Assembly (NCBI RefSeq): GCF_020564565.1
Contig: NZ_JAJCTD010000001.1
Span: forward strand, 682,001-746,000
Source of the DNA: Rhodobacter sp. Har01
GTDB taxonomy: Bacteria; Pseudomonadota; Alphaproteobacteria; Rhodobacterales; Rhodobacteraceae
Reading direction: 5' to 3'
Length of the DNA: 64,000 nt
Numbering within the stretch: position 1 is the stretch's first letter; each line of letters opens with the position of its first letter. Made by a program: the position numbers and the translations under genes. Positions 54,600 to 64,000 of the stretch are shown one piece after another. The notes under the pieces were generated by a model, which made no database searches, had not been told where the DNA came from, and saw only the letters and a list, made by a program, of their open reading frames with translations.

Positions 54600-55154
54600 A
54601 TGATGACCACCGCGCAGCTGTTCCTCGCCCTGATCGGGCTTCTGGCCACACCCGGCCCGACGAACGCGCTGCTGGCCTTGGCGGCAGCGCAAGGGGGCGG
54701 GAGGCGGGCGCTGCGGCTGGTGCCGGTGGTGCTGGCGGCCTACGCGGCGGTGGTGCTGCCGCTTTGGCTCTGGGGGGACCAGGCCTTGTCCGCCCTGCCG
54801 ATCCTGCGGCCGCTGGTGACCGGGCTTGCGGCGATCTGGGTGGCGTGGCTGGCGGTCCGGCTGTGGCAATTGCCCGGCGCCGGCGCCGCCCCTGCAACCA
54901 CCGTCACCGCACGGCACATCGCCGTGACCACGCTGTTGAACCCCAAGGCGCTGATCCTGGGCCTGGTGCTGCTGCCCGGCTCGGGCGCGACGGGGCTTGC
55001 GCTCTTCGCCCTTGTCGTGCCCGTGGTCTCGGTCCTGTGGCTGCTTCTCGGGGCCGGAGCCCTCAGGCGCCTTGGCCCCGGCCTGAATCGCGCCTCTGCC
55101 GTCTGGCTGGCGGTCCTGTCGCTGACACTGGCCGCGCGCGCCATGGCGGGCTGA
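54600..55154 (+). CDS. LysE/RhtB-type exporter
   Basis: 184 residues with five to six hydrophobic segments. Family marks: [23 protein letters not shown] at the N-terminus and [17 protein letters not shown] in the middle. These inner-membrane proteins export amino acids or other small metabolites; substrate unknown. Starts at 54600 or the next codon, with a weak ribosome site. Ends 7 bp from the convergent DUF6456 gene. Confidence 0.82.
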   Translation: MMTTAQLFLALIGLLATPGPTNALLALAAAQGGGRRALRLVPVVLAAYAAVVLPLWLWGDQALSALPILRPLVTGLAAIWVAWLAVRLWQLPGAGAAPATTVTARHIAVTTLLNPKALILGLVLLPGSGATGLALFALVVPVVSVLWLLLGAGALRRLGPGLNRASAVWLAVLSLTLAARAMAG

Positions 55155-55161
55155 CAGGACC

Positions 55162-56286
55162 TCAGCCGATCAGCGGGCCGGCCCGGCCATAGGTTTCGTC
55201 ATAGTGCCGGCGCAACCGCATCAGGGCGATGCGCAGCACGATCTTGCCTGACCGCGCCGCCCAGCCCATCCGCCGTTCGGCCGCCTCGATGCCCTCAAGA
55301 AAGCAGCAGACCCGCAGCGCCACATCGCCCAGACCCGGCCCCAGGTCGCGCAGCGCCGCGGCTACCCGCTCGCGCGCCCGTGACGGGCCCTCGGCCAGGC
55401 CGCTGTCGGTGCGAAAACTGCCGCGGTCGCCGCCGGTCAGGAATTTTTCCCAGTTCTGCGCCACCCGAGGCCCCATCTGCGCCAGTTCGAAATCCTCGCG
55501 CAGGCGTTCCGCCGCCTCGACCAGCGGCGTTTCCAGGAACAGCTTGCCGTCCTTGTCGCGCCGCCGCCCCAGCACGGCGACCGGGCTTTCCGCCAGGTTG
55601 AACCGCGCCCGGCGCACGCCGTCCTCGTCCTCGATCCGCCGCTCGCCCCAGACCCGGTGCTGGTCGGCGAAGGGTGTCGCCGCCTCGGCCAACCCGCCGT
55701 TGCGCCGCCGGTCATCGGCATCCAGCATCCGCTTCAGCGCCGCCCGCCCTGCCGCCGTGATCTCGTAGATCGCCACCCGGCCCGACTTGCGGCAGGCAAT
55801 CCAGTCCTTCAGGCTCATCGCCTGCGCCACCGCCTTGTCCAGCACCGCGGTCCGCGCCGAGCGCCCGTCGGGGAACTCGCGCAGGACCACCGCCTTGTCC
55901 ATTTCGGGGGCGAAGGCCAGGACCGAGCCCGGCTCGACCAGCCGGCGCAGCACCCGGCGGCCTTCGCGTTCCAGCTGCGCCTCGTCGGTCACGGCAGTCA
56001 GGTCTCGGATCGGGGCGGTCATGGCAGATGCGTCCTTTCGCGTGGAGTCAGTCGGATCGGGGCGGGCTGCCCGAGCCAGCGCCGCCAGCGCCCCGTCCAT
56101 CAGCGGGTCGTCGCGGCGGTTTTCATAGCGCCGGACCTGTCGCAGGACGGTCGAGGCATTCAGCCCCACTTCGCGCGCCAAGGCACGCAGCGGCACGCCT
56201 TCTTCGGTGTGGCTGAGGTACAGTCGGACCTTCGAGGGAAGCCAGTCTGGAAGGCGGGCAGAGGCGATGGCGGACAATCCTGTCAT
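55162..56286 (-). CDS. HTH/DUF6456 regulator, candidate GafA-like GTA activator
   Basis: 374 residues. N-terminal helix-turn-helix (about 27-60; EEGVPLRALAREVGLNASTVLRQVRRYENRR), a mid region with a winged-helix look (about 105-190; AVAQAMSLKDWIACRKSGRVAIYEITAAGRAAL), and a C-terminal DUF6456-type helical domain (VWGERRIEDEDG...ALRDLGPGLGDVALRVCCFLEGIEAAERRMGW). Length, HTH and domain order match what I recall of R. capsulatus GafA, the direct activator of the gene transfer agent, but this is from memory. Divergent from a DUF6477 gene across TTAAC-type sites. Confidence 0.75.
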   Translation of the reverse strand: MTGLSAIASARLPDWLPSKVRLYLSHTEEGVPLRALAREVGLNASTVLRQVRRYENRRDDPLMDGALAALARAARPDPTDSTRKDASAMTAPIRDLTAVTDEAQLEREGRRVLRRLVEPGSVLAFAPEMDKAVVLREFPDGRSARTAVLDKAVAQAMSLKDWIACRKSGRVAIYEITAAGRAALKRMLDADDRRRNGGLAEAATPFADQHRVWGERRIEDEDGVRRARFNLAESPVAVLGRRRDKDGKLFLETPLVEAAERLREDFELAQMGPRVAQNWEKFLTGGDRGSFRTDSGLAEGPSRARERVAAALRDLGPGLGDVALRVCCFLEGIEAAERRMGWAARSGKIVLRIALMRLRRHYDETYGRAGPLIG

Positions 56287-56353
56287 CCTGGGCTTTCGGC
56301 GGCATGGGATCGCAGCGTCCGGAAATCGGACGAATGCAACCTATGGAAGAATT

Positions 56354-56379
56354 GGTTACCTGAGAGTTAACTCTTAACC
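56354..56379. promoter_or_regulatory. Clustered TTAAC-type (CtrA-like) sites
   Basis: TTAACTCTTAACC (56367-56379) has two TTAAC half-sites 7 bp apart start to start, and AGAGTTAACTCT (56363-56374) is a perfect 12-bp palindrome. GGTTA begins the segment at 56354. The half-sites fit CtrA half-boxes but not the canonical N7 spacing. 68-93 bp upstream of the DUF6456 ATG. Confidence 0.45.
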
Positions 56380-56502
56380 TTCTGGCGATAATCATAAACA
56401 AATGCTAAACATTTCCGACCAGCCCGCACGCTTGAAAAGGTCAAGACGCAACGCCGGGTTGTGCCGGTGCAGACTGCCTCCCGAATCCAAAGGAGGTCTG
56501 CC

Positions 56503-56787
56503 ATGCCCGAATCCCATCCGGCGCTCAGCCAGTTGCGGCGCCCCGGACTGATGATGCGCGCCGCCCGCTTCGGGCTTGTGCATTACCGCCGTGGCCGCCA
56601 GCTGCAGCGGCTTCTGGCCGGGGAAATGCGGCCGGAACGCACGGTTCCGCGGTTGTTCGAGGCCGAAGCGGCCTTCGAAGAGACCCGCCGCCGGGGCGAT
56701 GCGGCCTATTCCGTGGTCGCCCATCTTGAGGTGCTGGTGGCGCTTCTGGCCGAATGCAGGCTGTTGACCGCCGCGCGCGGGTCCTGA
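56503..56787 (+). CDS. DUF6477-type small protein, 94 aa
   Basis: Soluble helical protein: LRRPGLMMRAARFGLVHYRRGRQLQRLL...RTVPRLFEAEAAFEETRRRGDAAYSVVAHLEVLVALLAECRLL, the pattern of DUF6477. An ideal AGGAGG site lies 6 bp before ATG 56503, so it is probably well translated. Divergent partner of the DUF6456 gene, an arrangement I recall for rcc01865/rcc01866. Ends at a strong terminator. Confidence 0.78.
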   Translation: MPESHPALSQLRRPGLMMRAARFGLVHYRRGRQLQRLLAGEMRPERTVPRLFEAEAAFEETRRRGDAAYSVVAHLEVLVALLAECRLLTAARGS

Positions 56788-56806
56788 CCCTTACCGGCAT
56801 CGCAAG

Positions 56807-56836
56807 GCCCGCGCCCCCGAGCCACGGGGCGCGGGC
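56807..56836. terminator. Strong hairpin between convergent genes
   Basis: GCCCGCGCCCC (56807-56817) and GGGGCGCGGGC (56826-56836), perfect 11-bp stem, loop CGAGCCAC. Lies between the DUF6477 stop and the end of the MttB-like gene. Confidence 0.7.
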
Positions 56837-56876
56837 GAATGTTTCCGCATTGGCAAAACTGTTTTGACCGGATGGG

Positions 56877-58433
56877 TCAGAGAAAGGCGTCGGGCATCTC
56901 GGACTTCCGCCGTGCAACGAAGTCTGCCAGCGCCTCGCGCGTGCCTTCGTCCAGCGCCGGGGCCTGATAGTCGGCCAGCATCTTCTTCACCCGCGCCGAG
57001 GCCAGGGCTTCGGTATCGCGCGCGCCCTCTTCCTCCCAGGTCTCGAAAGGCTTGTAGTCCAGCACGTCGGTCCGCCAGAATGCCGACTTGAAATTCGCCT
57101 GGGTATGCTCGCAGCCCAGGTAATGCCCGCCGGGGCCGACCTCGCGGATGGCGTCCATCCCCTGCCCGTTCGCATCCACCGACACGCCCTTGGCCAGGCC
57201 ATGCAGGCAGCCAAGCTGGTCGGCATCCATCACGAACTTTTCATAGGAACTGACCAGCCCGCCCTCCAGCCAGCCGCAGGCATGCAGCATGAAGTTGACG
57301 CCCGCCAGCAGCGCCATGTTCAGGCTGTTGGCCGATTCATAGGCCGCCTGCGCATCGGGCAGCTTCGATCCGCAGAAGGCCCCGCCCGACCGGTAGGGCA
57401 GCCCCAGCCGCCGCGCCAGTTGCCCCGCGCCATAGGTGATATGCGCCGCCTCGGGCGTGCCGAAGGTCGGCGCGCCGGAGTTCATGTCGATCGAGGTGAC
57501 GAAGGCCCCCATGATCACCGGCGCGCCCTTGCGCACCAGCTGGCTGTAGGCCACCCCGGCCAGGCATTCGGCCAGCACCTGCGTCAGCGTGCCGGCCACG
57601 GTGACCGGCGCCATCGCGCCGCCGACGATGAAGGGGCTGACGATGGCGGCCTGGTTGGCCTGCGCGTAGACCTCCAGCGCGCCCATCATGATGCCGTCGA
57701 AGGTCAACGGGCTGTTGATGTTGATCAGGCTGGTCATCACCGTGTTGCGGTCGACGAAATCGTCGCCGAACAGCACCTTGGCCATCGCCACCGAATCCGC
57801 CGCCCGCGAAGGCTCCGTCACTGATCCCATGAACGGCTTGTCACTCAGCGTCATGTGCGCCAGCAGCATGTCGAGGTGGCGCTTGTTCACCGGCACGTCG
57901 GTCGGCTCGCAGACCGTGCCGCCGGAATGGTGCAGCCACTTGGACATGTAGCCAAGCTTCACGAAATTCCGGAAATCCGCGATAGTGGCATAGCGCCGCC
58001 CGCCTTCCGCATCGCGCACGAAGGGCGGCCCGTAGACCGGCGCCAGCACCAGCCCCCGGCCGCCGATCTCGACGTTGCGATCGGGGTTGCGGGCGTGCTG
58101 GGTGAAACTCCCCGGTGCCGTCGCACACAACGCCCGCGCCAGCCCGCGCGGAATGCGAACCCGCTCGCCCTGCACATCCGCCCCGGCCTCGCGCCAGCGC
58201 AGCAGCGCCGTGGGGTTTTCCACGAAGTTGACGCCGATCTCCTCCAGCACCGTCTCGGCGTTCCACTCGATGATGGACAGCGCCTCCTCGTTCAGGATCT
58301 CGAAGTTCGGGATGTTGCGCTCAATGAACCGCGCCGTCTCGAAGCTGACCGCCGTGCGTTCGGCCCGCCGCGCGCTGCCGCCGCCACCCCGCACCCGCCG
58401 CGCGCCCGTCTCTGCCACTTCCGTCTCGCTCAT
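56877..58433 (-). CDS. MttB-superfamily methyltransferase lacking pyrrolysine
   Basis: 518 residues, trimethylamine methyltransferase (MttB/COG5598) fold. Typical regions: NEEALSIIEWNAETVLEEIGVNF, GGTVCEPTDVPVNKRHLD, VTEPSRAADSV, SGAPTFGTPEAAH, and VGPGGHYLGCEHTQANF. The frame has no in-frame TAG, so this is the non-pyrrolysine branch, whose studied members demethylate glycine betaine or related quaternary amines with a corrinoid protein. No corrinoid-protein or methyltransferase partner gene is adjacent. The Arg/Gly-rich N-terminus (10-30) is probably disordered. Divergent from guaA. Confidence 0.9.
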   Translation of the reverse strand: MSETEVAETGARRVRGGGGSARRAERTAVSFETARFIERNIPNFEILNEEALSIIEWNAETVLEEIGVNFVENPTALLRWREAGADVQGERVRIPRGLARALCATAPGSFTQHARNPDRNVEIGGRGLVLAPVYGPPFVRDAEGGRRYATIADFRNFVKLGYMSKWLHHSGGTVCEPTDVPVNKRHLDMLLAHMTLSDKPFMGSVTEPSRAADSVAMAKVLFGDDFVDRNTVMTSLININSPLTFDGIMMGALEVYAQANQAAIVSPFIVGGAMAPVTVAGTLTQVLAECLAGVAYSQLVRKGAPVIMGAFVTSIDMNSGAPTFGTPEAAHITYGAGQLARRLGLPYRSGGAFCGSKLPDAQAAYESANSLNMALLAGVNFMLHACGWLEGGLVSSYEKFVMDADQLGCLHGLAKGVSVDANGQGMDAIREVGPGGHYLGCEHTQANFKSAFWRTDVLDYKPFETWEEEGARDTEALASARVKKMLADYQAPALDEGTREALADFVARRKSEMPDAFL

Positions 58434-58560
58434 CGCCGCCTCCCGGAGGAACCCCTTGCGGCCCTTATGCCCGGCAAGCCTCTCCGGTCGCCCCCCGTTT
58501 CCGGCACCTCACCGCCAAAAGCGACACCCTGTCCCGCCGAAAACGACCCGCCTTCATCTG

Positions 58561-58604
58561 TCCCCAAATATCCCACGGGGGTCCGGGGGTGTGAAACCCC
58601 CGGC
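58561..58604 (+). repeat. Dispersed AAATAY/G-C hairpin element, copy 2
   Basis: CCCCAAATATCCCACGGGGG followed by hairpin CCGGGGG/CCCCCGG (58583-58589, 58597-58603), loop TGTGAAA. Nearly the same as 3691-3734. It lies in the leader of guaA, 51 bp before its ATG. Confidence 0.7.
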
Positions 58605-58654
58605 TCTCGCTCTCCGCCCCTTGCCACGCCCCAAACAGCGCGCTACGCGGGCGC

Positions 58655-60211
<1,557 letters not shown>

Positions 60212-60247
60212 GCCGCGGCGGAAAGACGGAACTCGCGCCACTTCCGC

Positions 60248-60277
60248 GCACGGTTTCCGCGCGGAAATCGTCCGTGC
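60248..60277. repeat. Hairpin repeat, partial copy of the GATTTCCG module
   Basis: CGGTTTCCGC/GCGGAAATCG (60251-60270) pairs with one G-T, enclosed by GCACGG/CCGTGC (60248-60253, 60272-60277). It ends one base before the ATG of the next gene, so it could occlude that ribosome site. Confidence 0.65.
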
Positions 60278-60278
60278 C

Positions 60279-60551
60279 ATGATCACGCTCACCGGCCACC
60301 TGATCTGCAGCGGCGAGGCCGAGGCCGCCTTGGTCCGGGCCCACCTGCCCGACCACATCCGGCTGACCCGGGCCGAGCCCGGCTGTGTCAGCTTCCTGGT
60401 GACCCCCACCGAAGACCCGCTGGTCTGGCGGGTCGAGGAATCCTTCGCAGACGCCCCGGCCTTCCAGGCCCACCAGACCCGCAGCCGCGCCAGCGCCTGG
60501 TGGCAGGCCACCTGCCACATCGGGCGCGAGTTCCAGACCCGCGGCCTGTGA
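60279..60551 (+). CDS. ABM-domain (quinol monooxygenase-like) protein, 90 aa
   Basis: Ferredoxin-like alpha+beta fold of the antibiotic-biosynthesis-monooxygenase family: MITLTGHLICSGEAEAALVRAHLPDHIRLTRAEPGC, FLVTPTEDP, WRVEESFADAPAFQAHQ. Many such small proteins lack a proven reaction. Follows guaA by 67 bp, with a hairpin immediately before the start and no clear ribosome site. Followed by a paired-hairpin repeat. Confidence 0.8.
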   Translation: MITLTGHLICSGEAEAALVRAHLPDHIRLTRAEPGCVSFLVTPTEDPLVWRVEESFADAPAFQAHQTRSRASAWWQATCHIGREFQTRGL

Positions 60552-60560
60552 CCCGGACCC

Positions 60561-60608
60561 CGGAATTCGAAGTCGAATTCCGTGCACGATTTCCGACTTC
60601 GGAAATCG
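60561..60608. repeat. Paired-hairpin dispersed repeat, copy D
   Basis: CGGAATTCGA/TCGAATTCCG (60561-60570, 60573-60582), spacer TGCA, then CGATTTCCGA/TCGGAAATCG (60587-60596, 60599-60608). Same order as copy A at 7301. Lies between convergent ABM and Fur-family genes. Confidence 0.85.
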
Positions 60609-60624
60609 GCGTCGGGGCGCCGCC

Positions 60625-61050
60625 CTAGCCGAGCTTCCGGCAGTAAAGCTCAAGCCGGTGATGGACGATCTCATAGCCCATCTCCGCCGCGATCAGCCGC
60701 TGCAATTCCTCGATCTTGTCATTGCGGAACTCGGTGATCTGGCCGGTGTCCAGGTCCACGATGTGGTCGTGATGCACCGGATCCGCCACCTCGAACCGGG
60801 CCCCGCCCGACTCGAAGCTGTGGCGATGCACCACGCCCTCGCGTTCCAGCACCGTCAGGGTGCGATAGACCGTCGCCAGCGACACGGTATCGTCGATCCC
60901 TTTGGCCCGCCGATGCAACTCGGCCGCGTCCGGGTGATCCGCCGCCTCGGTCAGCACCTTGAGCAGCGCCTCGCGCTGGCGCGTCACCCGCACGCCGCCG
61001 TCGCGCAGGGCCTGGGTCATCCGGGTGGTCTTGTCGTGCGGCTTCTTCAT
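60625..61050 (-). CDS. Fur-family regulator (Fur/Mur type)
   Basis: 141 residues: winged helix (about 15-85; VRVTRQREALLKVL, SLATVYRTLTVLEREGVVHRHSF), then the metal-binding dimer domain with HHDHIVDLDTGQITEF and MGYEIVHHRLELYC. The sequence looks like alphaproteobacterial Fur/Mur rather than Irr (no Irr-type triple-His/heme motif). It could sense Mn or Fe. Divergent from tonB with a shared control region. Only one Cys, near the C-terminus, so no CxxC structural zinc site. Confidence 0.9.
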   Translation of the reverse strand: MKKPHDKTTRMTQALRDGGVRVTRQREALLKVLTEAADHPDAAELHRRAKGIDDTVSLATVYRTLTVLEREGVVHRHSFESGGARFEVADPVHHDHIVDLDTGQITEFRNDKIEELQRLIAAEMGYEIVHHRLELYCRKLG

Positions 61051-61074
61051 CGCCGGGCAAGCCTAGCCTCGGCC

Positions 61075-61105
61075 ATTCTCATATGCAACCGTGCCAGTTG
61101 CGAAT
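61075..61105. promoter_or_regulatory. Candidate Fur/Mur operator between fur and tonB
   Basis: ATTC...TGCAAC-CGTGCCA-GTTGCGAAT: arms TGCAAC (61084-61089) and GTTGCG (61097-61102) flanked by ATTC and GAAT, with CATTCTCAT as a Fur-box-like half at the left. It lies 25 bp upstream of the fur ATG. Assignment to Fur/Mur is inferred from position and pattern. Confidence 0.45.
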
Positions 61106-61253
61106 CGGCTGCGGTCCGGCACAGCGTCCGCGGATCGTGGATGGTCGATTCCGTCGCAGCCGTGGCCGCCCCGGGCGGGCAGACTTGACAAGGCCCGGGC
61201 TTGCGCGCAACCCGGGCGCGGTTGATCCCATGGGATACACCTTCGGGGGCAGG

Positions 61254-62264
61254 ATGTCGGACAGGCGGGGGCCAGAGGCACGTCTCGTGGCGCAGCGTGG
61301 CAAGGCCGCGCCGGGCGCGCGGTCGCTGCGCGCCCTCTCCGCCGGCGCCGTCTTTGCGCCGGCCGGCGCGGCGCCGGCCCTGGTCGCCCACCCGGCCCCG
61401 GCTGCAACCGCCCCCACCACCGGCCCCTTCGCGGCCCCCTGGGCGGCGCTGGTCTCGGCCAGCCTGCATGCCGGTGCGGCCCTGGCGTTGGTCGCGGTTC
61501 CCGCGGCAATGGGGGCCGGATCGGCCGGCGACAGCGGGCTGGACAGCGCCACCCGGCCGCAGCCGCCTTCGGTTCAGGTCACCCTGCTGACCCCGGCCGA
61601 CCTGCTGCCCGCCGCCGCCCCCGCGGTCGCCACGGCCCCGCCCGGGCCGCTGACGCCGCCAGCGGCCGAGGATGCCACCCCGGCGCTGGCCGCGACAGCC
61701 GAGGTCCCTGACCCCCGGCCCTCCATCGCCCTACCGCAGCCGCCCCGGGCCGATGCGGCCCCGGCCCTGCCCCCGGCTCCGCTTGCGGCCCCGCCGCCAG
61801 AACCCGTGCCGGAACCCAAGGCCAAACCCAAGCCCAAGCCCAAGCCAGCGGCGAAGCCGGCGCCCAAGGCGCCGCGCCCCGCCGCCGCGCCGGAGGCGCT
61901 GGCCGCCGCCAGGGCAGCCGGCACCGGCCAGGGCGCGGTGTCCGGAGCAGCCGGCAGCGCCGGCGACCCGGGCCTCACGAAAGGCAAGATCGCCGATCTC
62001 AAGGCCGCCTGGGGCGCCAAGATCCGGTCGCGGGTCGAGTCGCGCAAGTTCGCCGTCGGCGCGGCCGGAACCGTCAAGGTCCGCCTGACGGTGGCGCGGA
62101 CGGGCCGGCTGCTGGCGGTGTCGGTGGTGGCCTCGTCCGGGGTCGCGGCGCTGGACCGGGCGGCGGTCAAGGCCGTGAAGGCCGCGGGAAATTTCCCGGC
62201 GGCGCCGAAAGGCCTGGCCGAGGACAGCTACAGCTTTACCCTGCCGATCCGCTTTCAAGGCTGA
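61254..62264 (+). CDS. tonB: TonB-family energy transducer
   Basis: 336 residues from ATG 61254 (ATG 61230 is an alternative). One membrane helix (about 62-84; WAALVSASLHAGAALALVAV), a long Pro/Ala-rich periplasmic stretch with a Lys-Pro run, and a C-terminal TonB domain (about 245-336; LTVARTGRLLAVSVVASSG, NFPAAP, FTLPIRFQ). Couples proton motive force to outer-membrane siderophore/heme receptors. exbB/exbD are not adjacent. Divergent from the Fur-family gene, consistent with metal control. Confidence 0.85.
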   Translation: MSDRRGPEARLVAQRGKAAPGARSLRALSAGAVFAPAGAAPALVAHPAPAATAPTTGPFAAPWAALVSASLHAGAALALVAVPAAMGAGSAGDSGLDSATRPQPPSVQVTLLTPADLLPAAAPAVATAPPGPLTPPAAEDATPALAATAEVPDPRPSIALPQPPRADAAPALPPAPLAAPPPEPVPEPKAKPKPKPKPAAKPAPKAPRPAAAPEALAAARAAGTGQGAVSGAAGSAGDPGLTKGKIADLKAAWGAKIRSRVESRKFAVGAAGTVKVRLTVARTGRLLAVSVVASSGVAALDRAAVKAVKAAGNFPAAPKGLAEDSYSFTLPIRFQG

Positions 62265-62276
62265 CCGGGCCGCACC

Positions 62277-63481
62277 TTACTGATGCCGCAGCGCCTCGAT
62301 CGGGTCCAGCCGCGCCGCCCGGCGGGCCGGGAAGAAGCCGAACACCACCCCCACCACCGCCGAAAAGCCGAAGGCCAGCACCACCACCAACGGATCGGGC
62401 GAAAACGGGATGGCCATGAACTTGCCCGCCCCCCAGGCCAGCGCCAGCCCGACCAGAATGCCGATCAGCCCGCCGAACAGCGACAGCACCACCGCCTCGA
62501 CCAGGAACTGCGTCAGCACCTGCCGCCCGGTGGCCCCGATCGCCAGCCTTATGCCGATCTCGCGCGTGCGCTCGGTGACCGAGACCAGCATGATGTTCAT
62601 GATGCCGATCCCGCCCACCAGCAGGCTGACCGCCGCAACCGAGGACAGCATTCCCGACAGCACGGTGTTGATCGAGTTCAGCATCGAGGCCACCTCCTTC
62701 ATGTCGGTGACCGAGAAATCGTCGTCTTCGCCCAGGCTGATCCGGCGCCGCTCACGCATCAATTCGCTGATCTGGGCGATGGCATCGGCGGTGGCGGCCC
62801 CCTGGGCAATGGCGATCTGGATCGAGTTCACATCCTCGTCCCCGTTCAGCCGCCGCTGCACCAGCCGGATCGGCATCGCCACCAGGTCGTCCTGATCCTG
62901 GCCGAAGCTGCCCGCGCCCTTGGCGTCGAGAAGGCCCACCACGGTGCAGGCGATCGACTTCACCCGCACCTGCTGGCCGACCGGATCGGCGCTGCCGAAC
63001 AGGTTCTTCCGCACCGATTCGCCCAGCAGGCAGACCGCAGCCCCCGCCCGCACTTCCGAGGCCGAGAAGTTGCGGCCCGCGGCAAAGGTCCAGTTCGCCA
63101 CCTCGGCCCAGGCCTCGTTCGAGCCGGTGATCGAGGTCGTCACGTTGGCATTGCCGGACACCACCGTCGCAGAGGCGTTGGCGATCGGCGCCACCAGCCG
63201 CGCCACCGGCAGATGCGACAGCGCCTCGGCATCGCGCAGGGTGAACCGGCGGGCGGGCGGGCCGCCGCCGGGCGGGCCGAAGCCGCGCTGGCCGGGCCGC
63301 AACACCACCATGTCGGACCCCAGGCCCTGCACGCTTTGCTCGACCTGGCGCGACGAGCCCTGCCCCACCGTGACCATGGCGATCACCGCGCCGACGCCGA
63401 TGACCACGCCAAGAATGGTCAGGAACGACCGCAGCTTGTTGCGCAGGATCGACCGGAAGGCCAAACGCACCGCTTCCAGGA

Positions 63482-63485
<4 letters not shown>
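62277..63485 (-). CDS. MacB-type ABC transporter permease
   Basis: 402 residues: N-terminal helix (about 18-40, VIGVGAVIAMVTVGQGSS), a large periplasmic MacB-PCD domain, then three C-terminal helices of the FtsX fold (LLVGGIGIMNIMLVSVTERTREIGIRLAIGAT; ending ARRAARLDPIEALRHQ). Mechanotransmission permease of the MacB family, normally working with a periplasmic adaptor (MacA-like), which would lie outside the window. Its ATG overlaps the stop of the ATPase gene by 4 bp. Confidence 0.93.

Positions 63486-64000
<515 letters not shown>

Noticed and set aside
56877..58433. Pyrrolysine-containing trimethylamine methyltransferase
   Set aside because: No in-frame TAG in the gene and no Pyl biosynthesis genes nearby.
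60625..61050. Assignment of the Fur-family gene to Irr
   Set aside because: Lacks the Irr-type histidine cluster and heme-responsive pattern; the C-terminal half is Fur/Mur-like.

Overview
The window is a GC-rich chromosomal segment of an alphaproteobacterium, almost certainly Rhodobacteraceae (Rhodobacterales). Supporting this are the C4-pathway 5-aminolevulinate synthase (very close to Rhodobacter HemA), an IscR with a single cysteine, a eukaryote-like NADP isocitrate dehydrogenase, an alphaproteobacterial LexA box (GAAC-N7-GAAC) before uvrA, a CtrA box (TTAA-N7-TTAA), and several small family-restricted proteins. Most of the window is housekeeping. No insertion sequence, integrase, CRISPR array or rRNA was seen. 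Both ends cut genes.

Layout. 1-5.9 kb: partial methyltransferase-like gene, membrane protein, Fe-S assembly genes sufB and cysteine desulfurase led by iscR, and a divergent tightly packed operon (alpha/beta hydrolase, small protein, HD hydrolase). 6-15 kb: icd, YitT-type membrane protein, typA, uvrA with its SOS box, rhodanese, MFS transporter. 15-24 kb: lpd operon, then a long minus-strand operon with 4-bp ATGA overlaps (giant AsmA-like protein, queA, DUF3147, MFS). 24-34 kb: peroxiredoxin, an M23 peptidase/bactofilin pair, and a wall/translation cluster (amidase, PBP1A, prfB). 34-41 kb: DsbA-like oxidoreductase, ispG, RodZ-like protein, hemA with an FNR-type operator, M20 peptidase.

41-48.4 kb is the most accessory-looking part. 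Two nearly identical tRNA-Asp genes bracket a leucine-rich-repeat gene with eight 66-bp repeats. They are followed by pirin, a decayed gene, two tRNA-Val genes and a fused membrane/spermidine-synthase-like protein. A perfect palindrome (TCCCATGATGGGA core) occurs twice here. 48.4-64 kb: HU-like protein, an orphan S74-like secreted protein, esterase, Coq10-like protein, hpt, di-heme cytochrome c, a CtrA-boxed small gene, lipA, LysE-type exporter, a divergent DUF6456/DUF6477 pair resembling the gene-transfer-agent activator locus, a non-pyrrolysine MttB homologue, guaA, Fur/Mur, tonB and a MacB-type ABC transporter.

Between genes there are at least three kinds of repeat. The first is paired perfect hairpins sharing GGAATTCG/CGATTTCC arms. 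The second is an AAATAY-plus-G/C hairpin element, always in the same orientation. The third is a set of minisatellites with a strict 12-bp period. Recurrent themes are Fe-S/iron/heme supply (suf, iscR, hemA, lipA, ispG, Fur, TonB) and envelope construction (AsmA-like, M23, bactofilin, PBP1A, amidase, RodZ-like).
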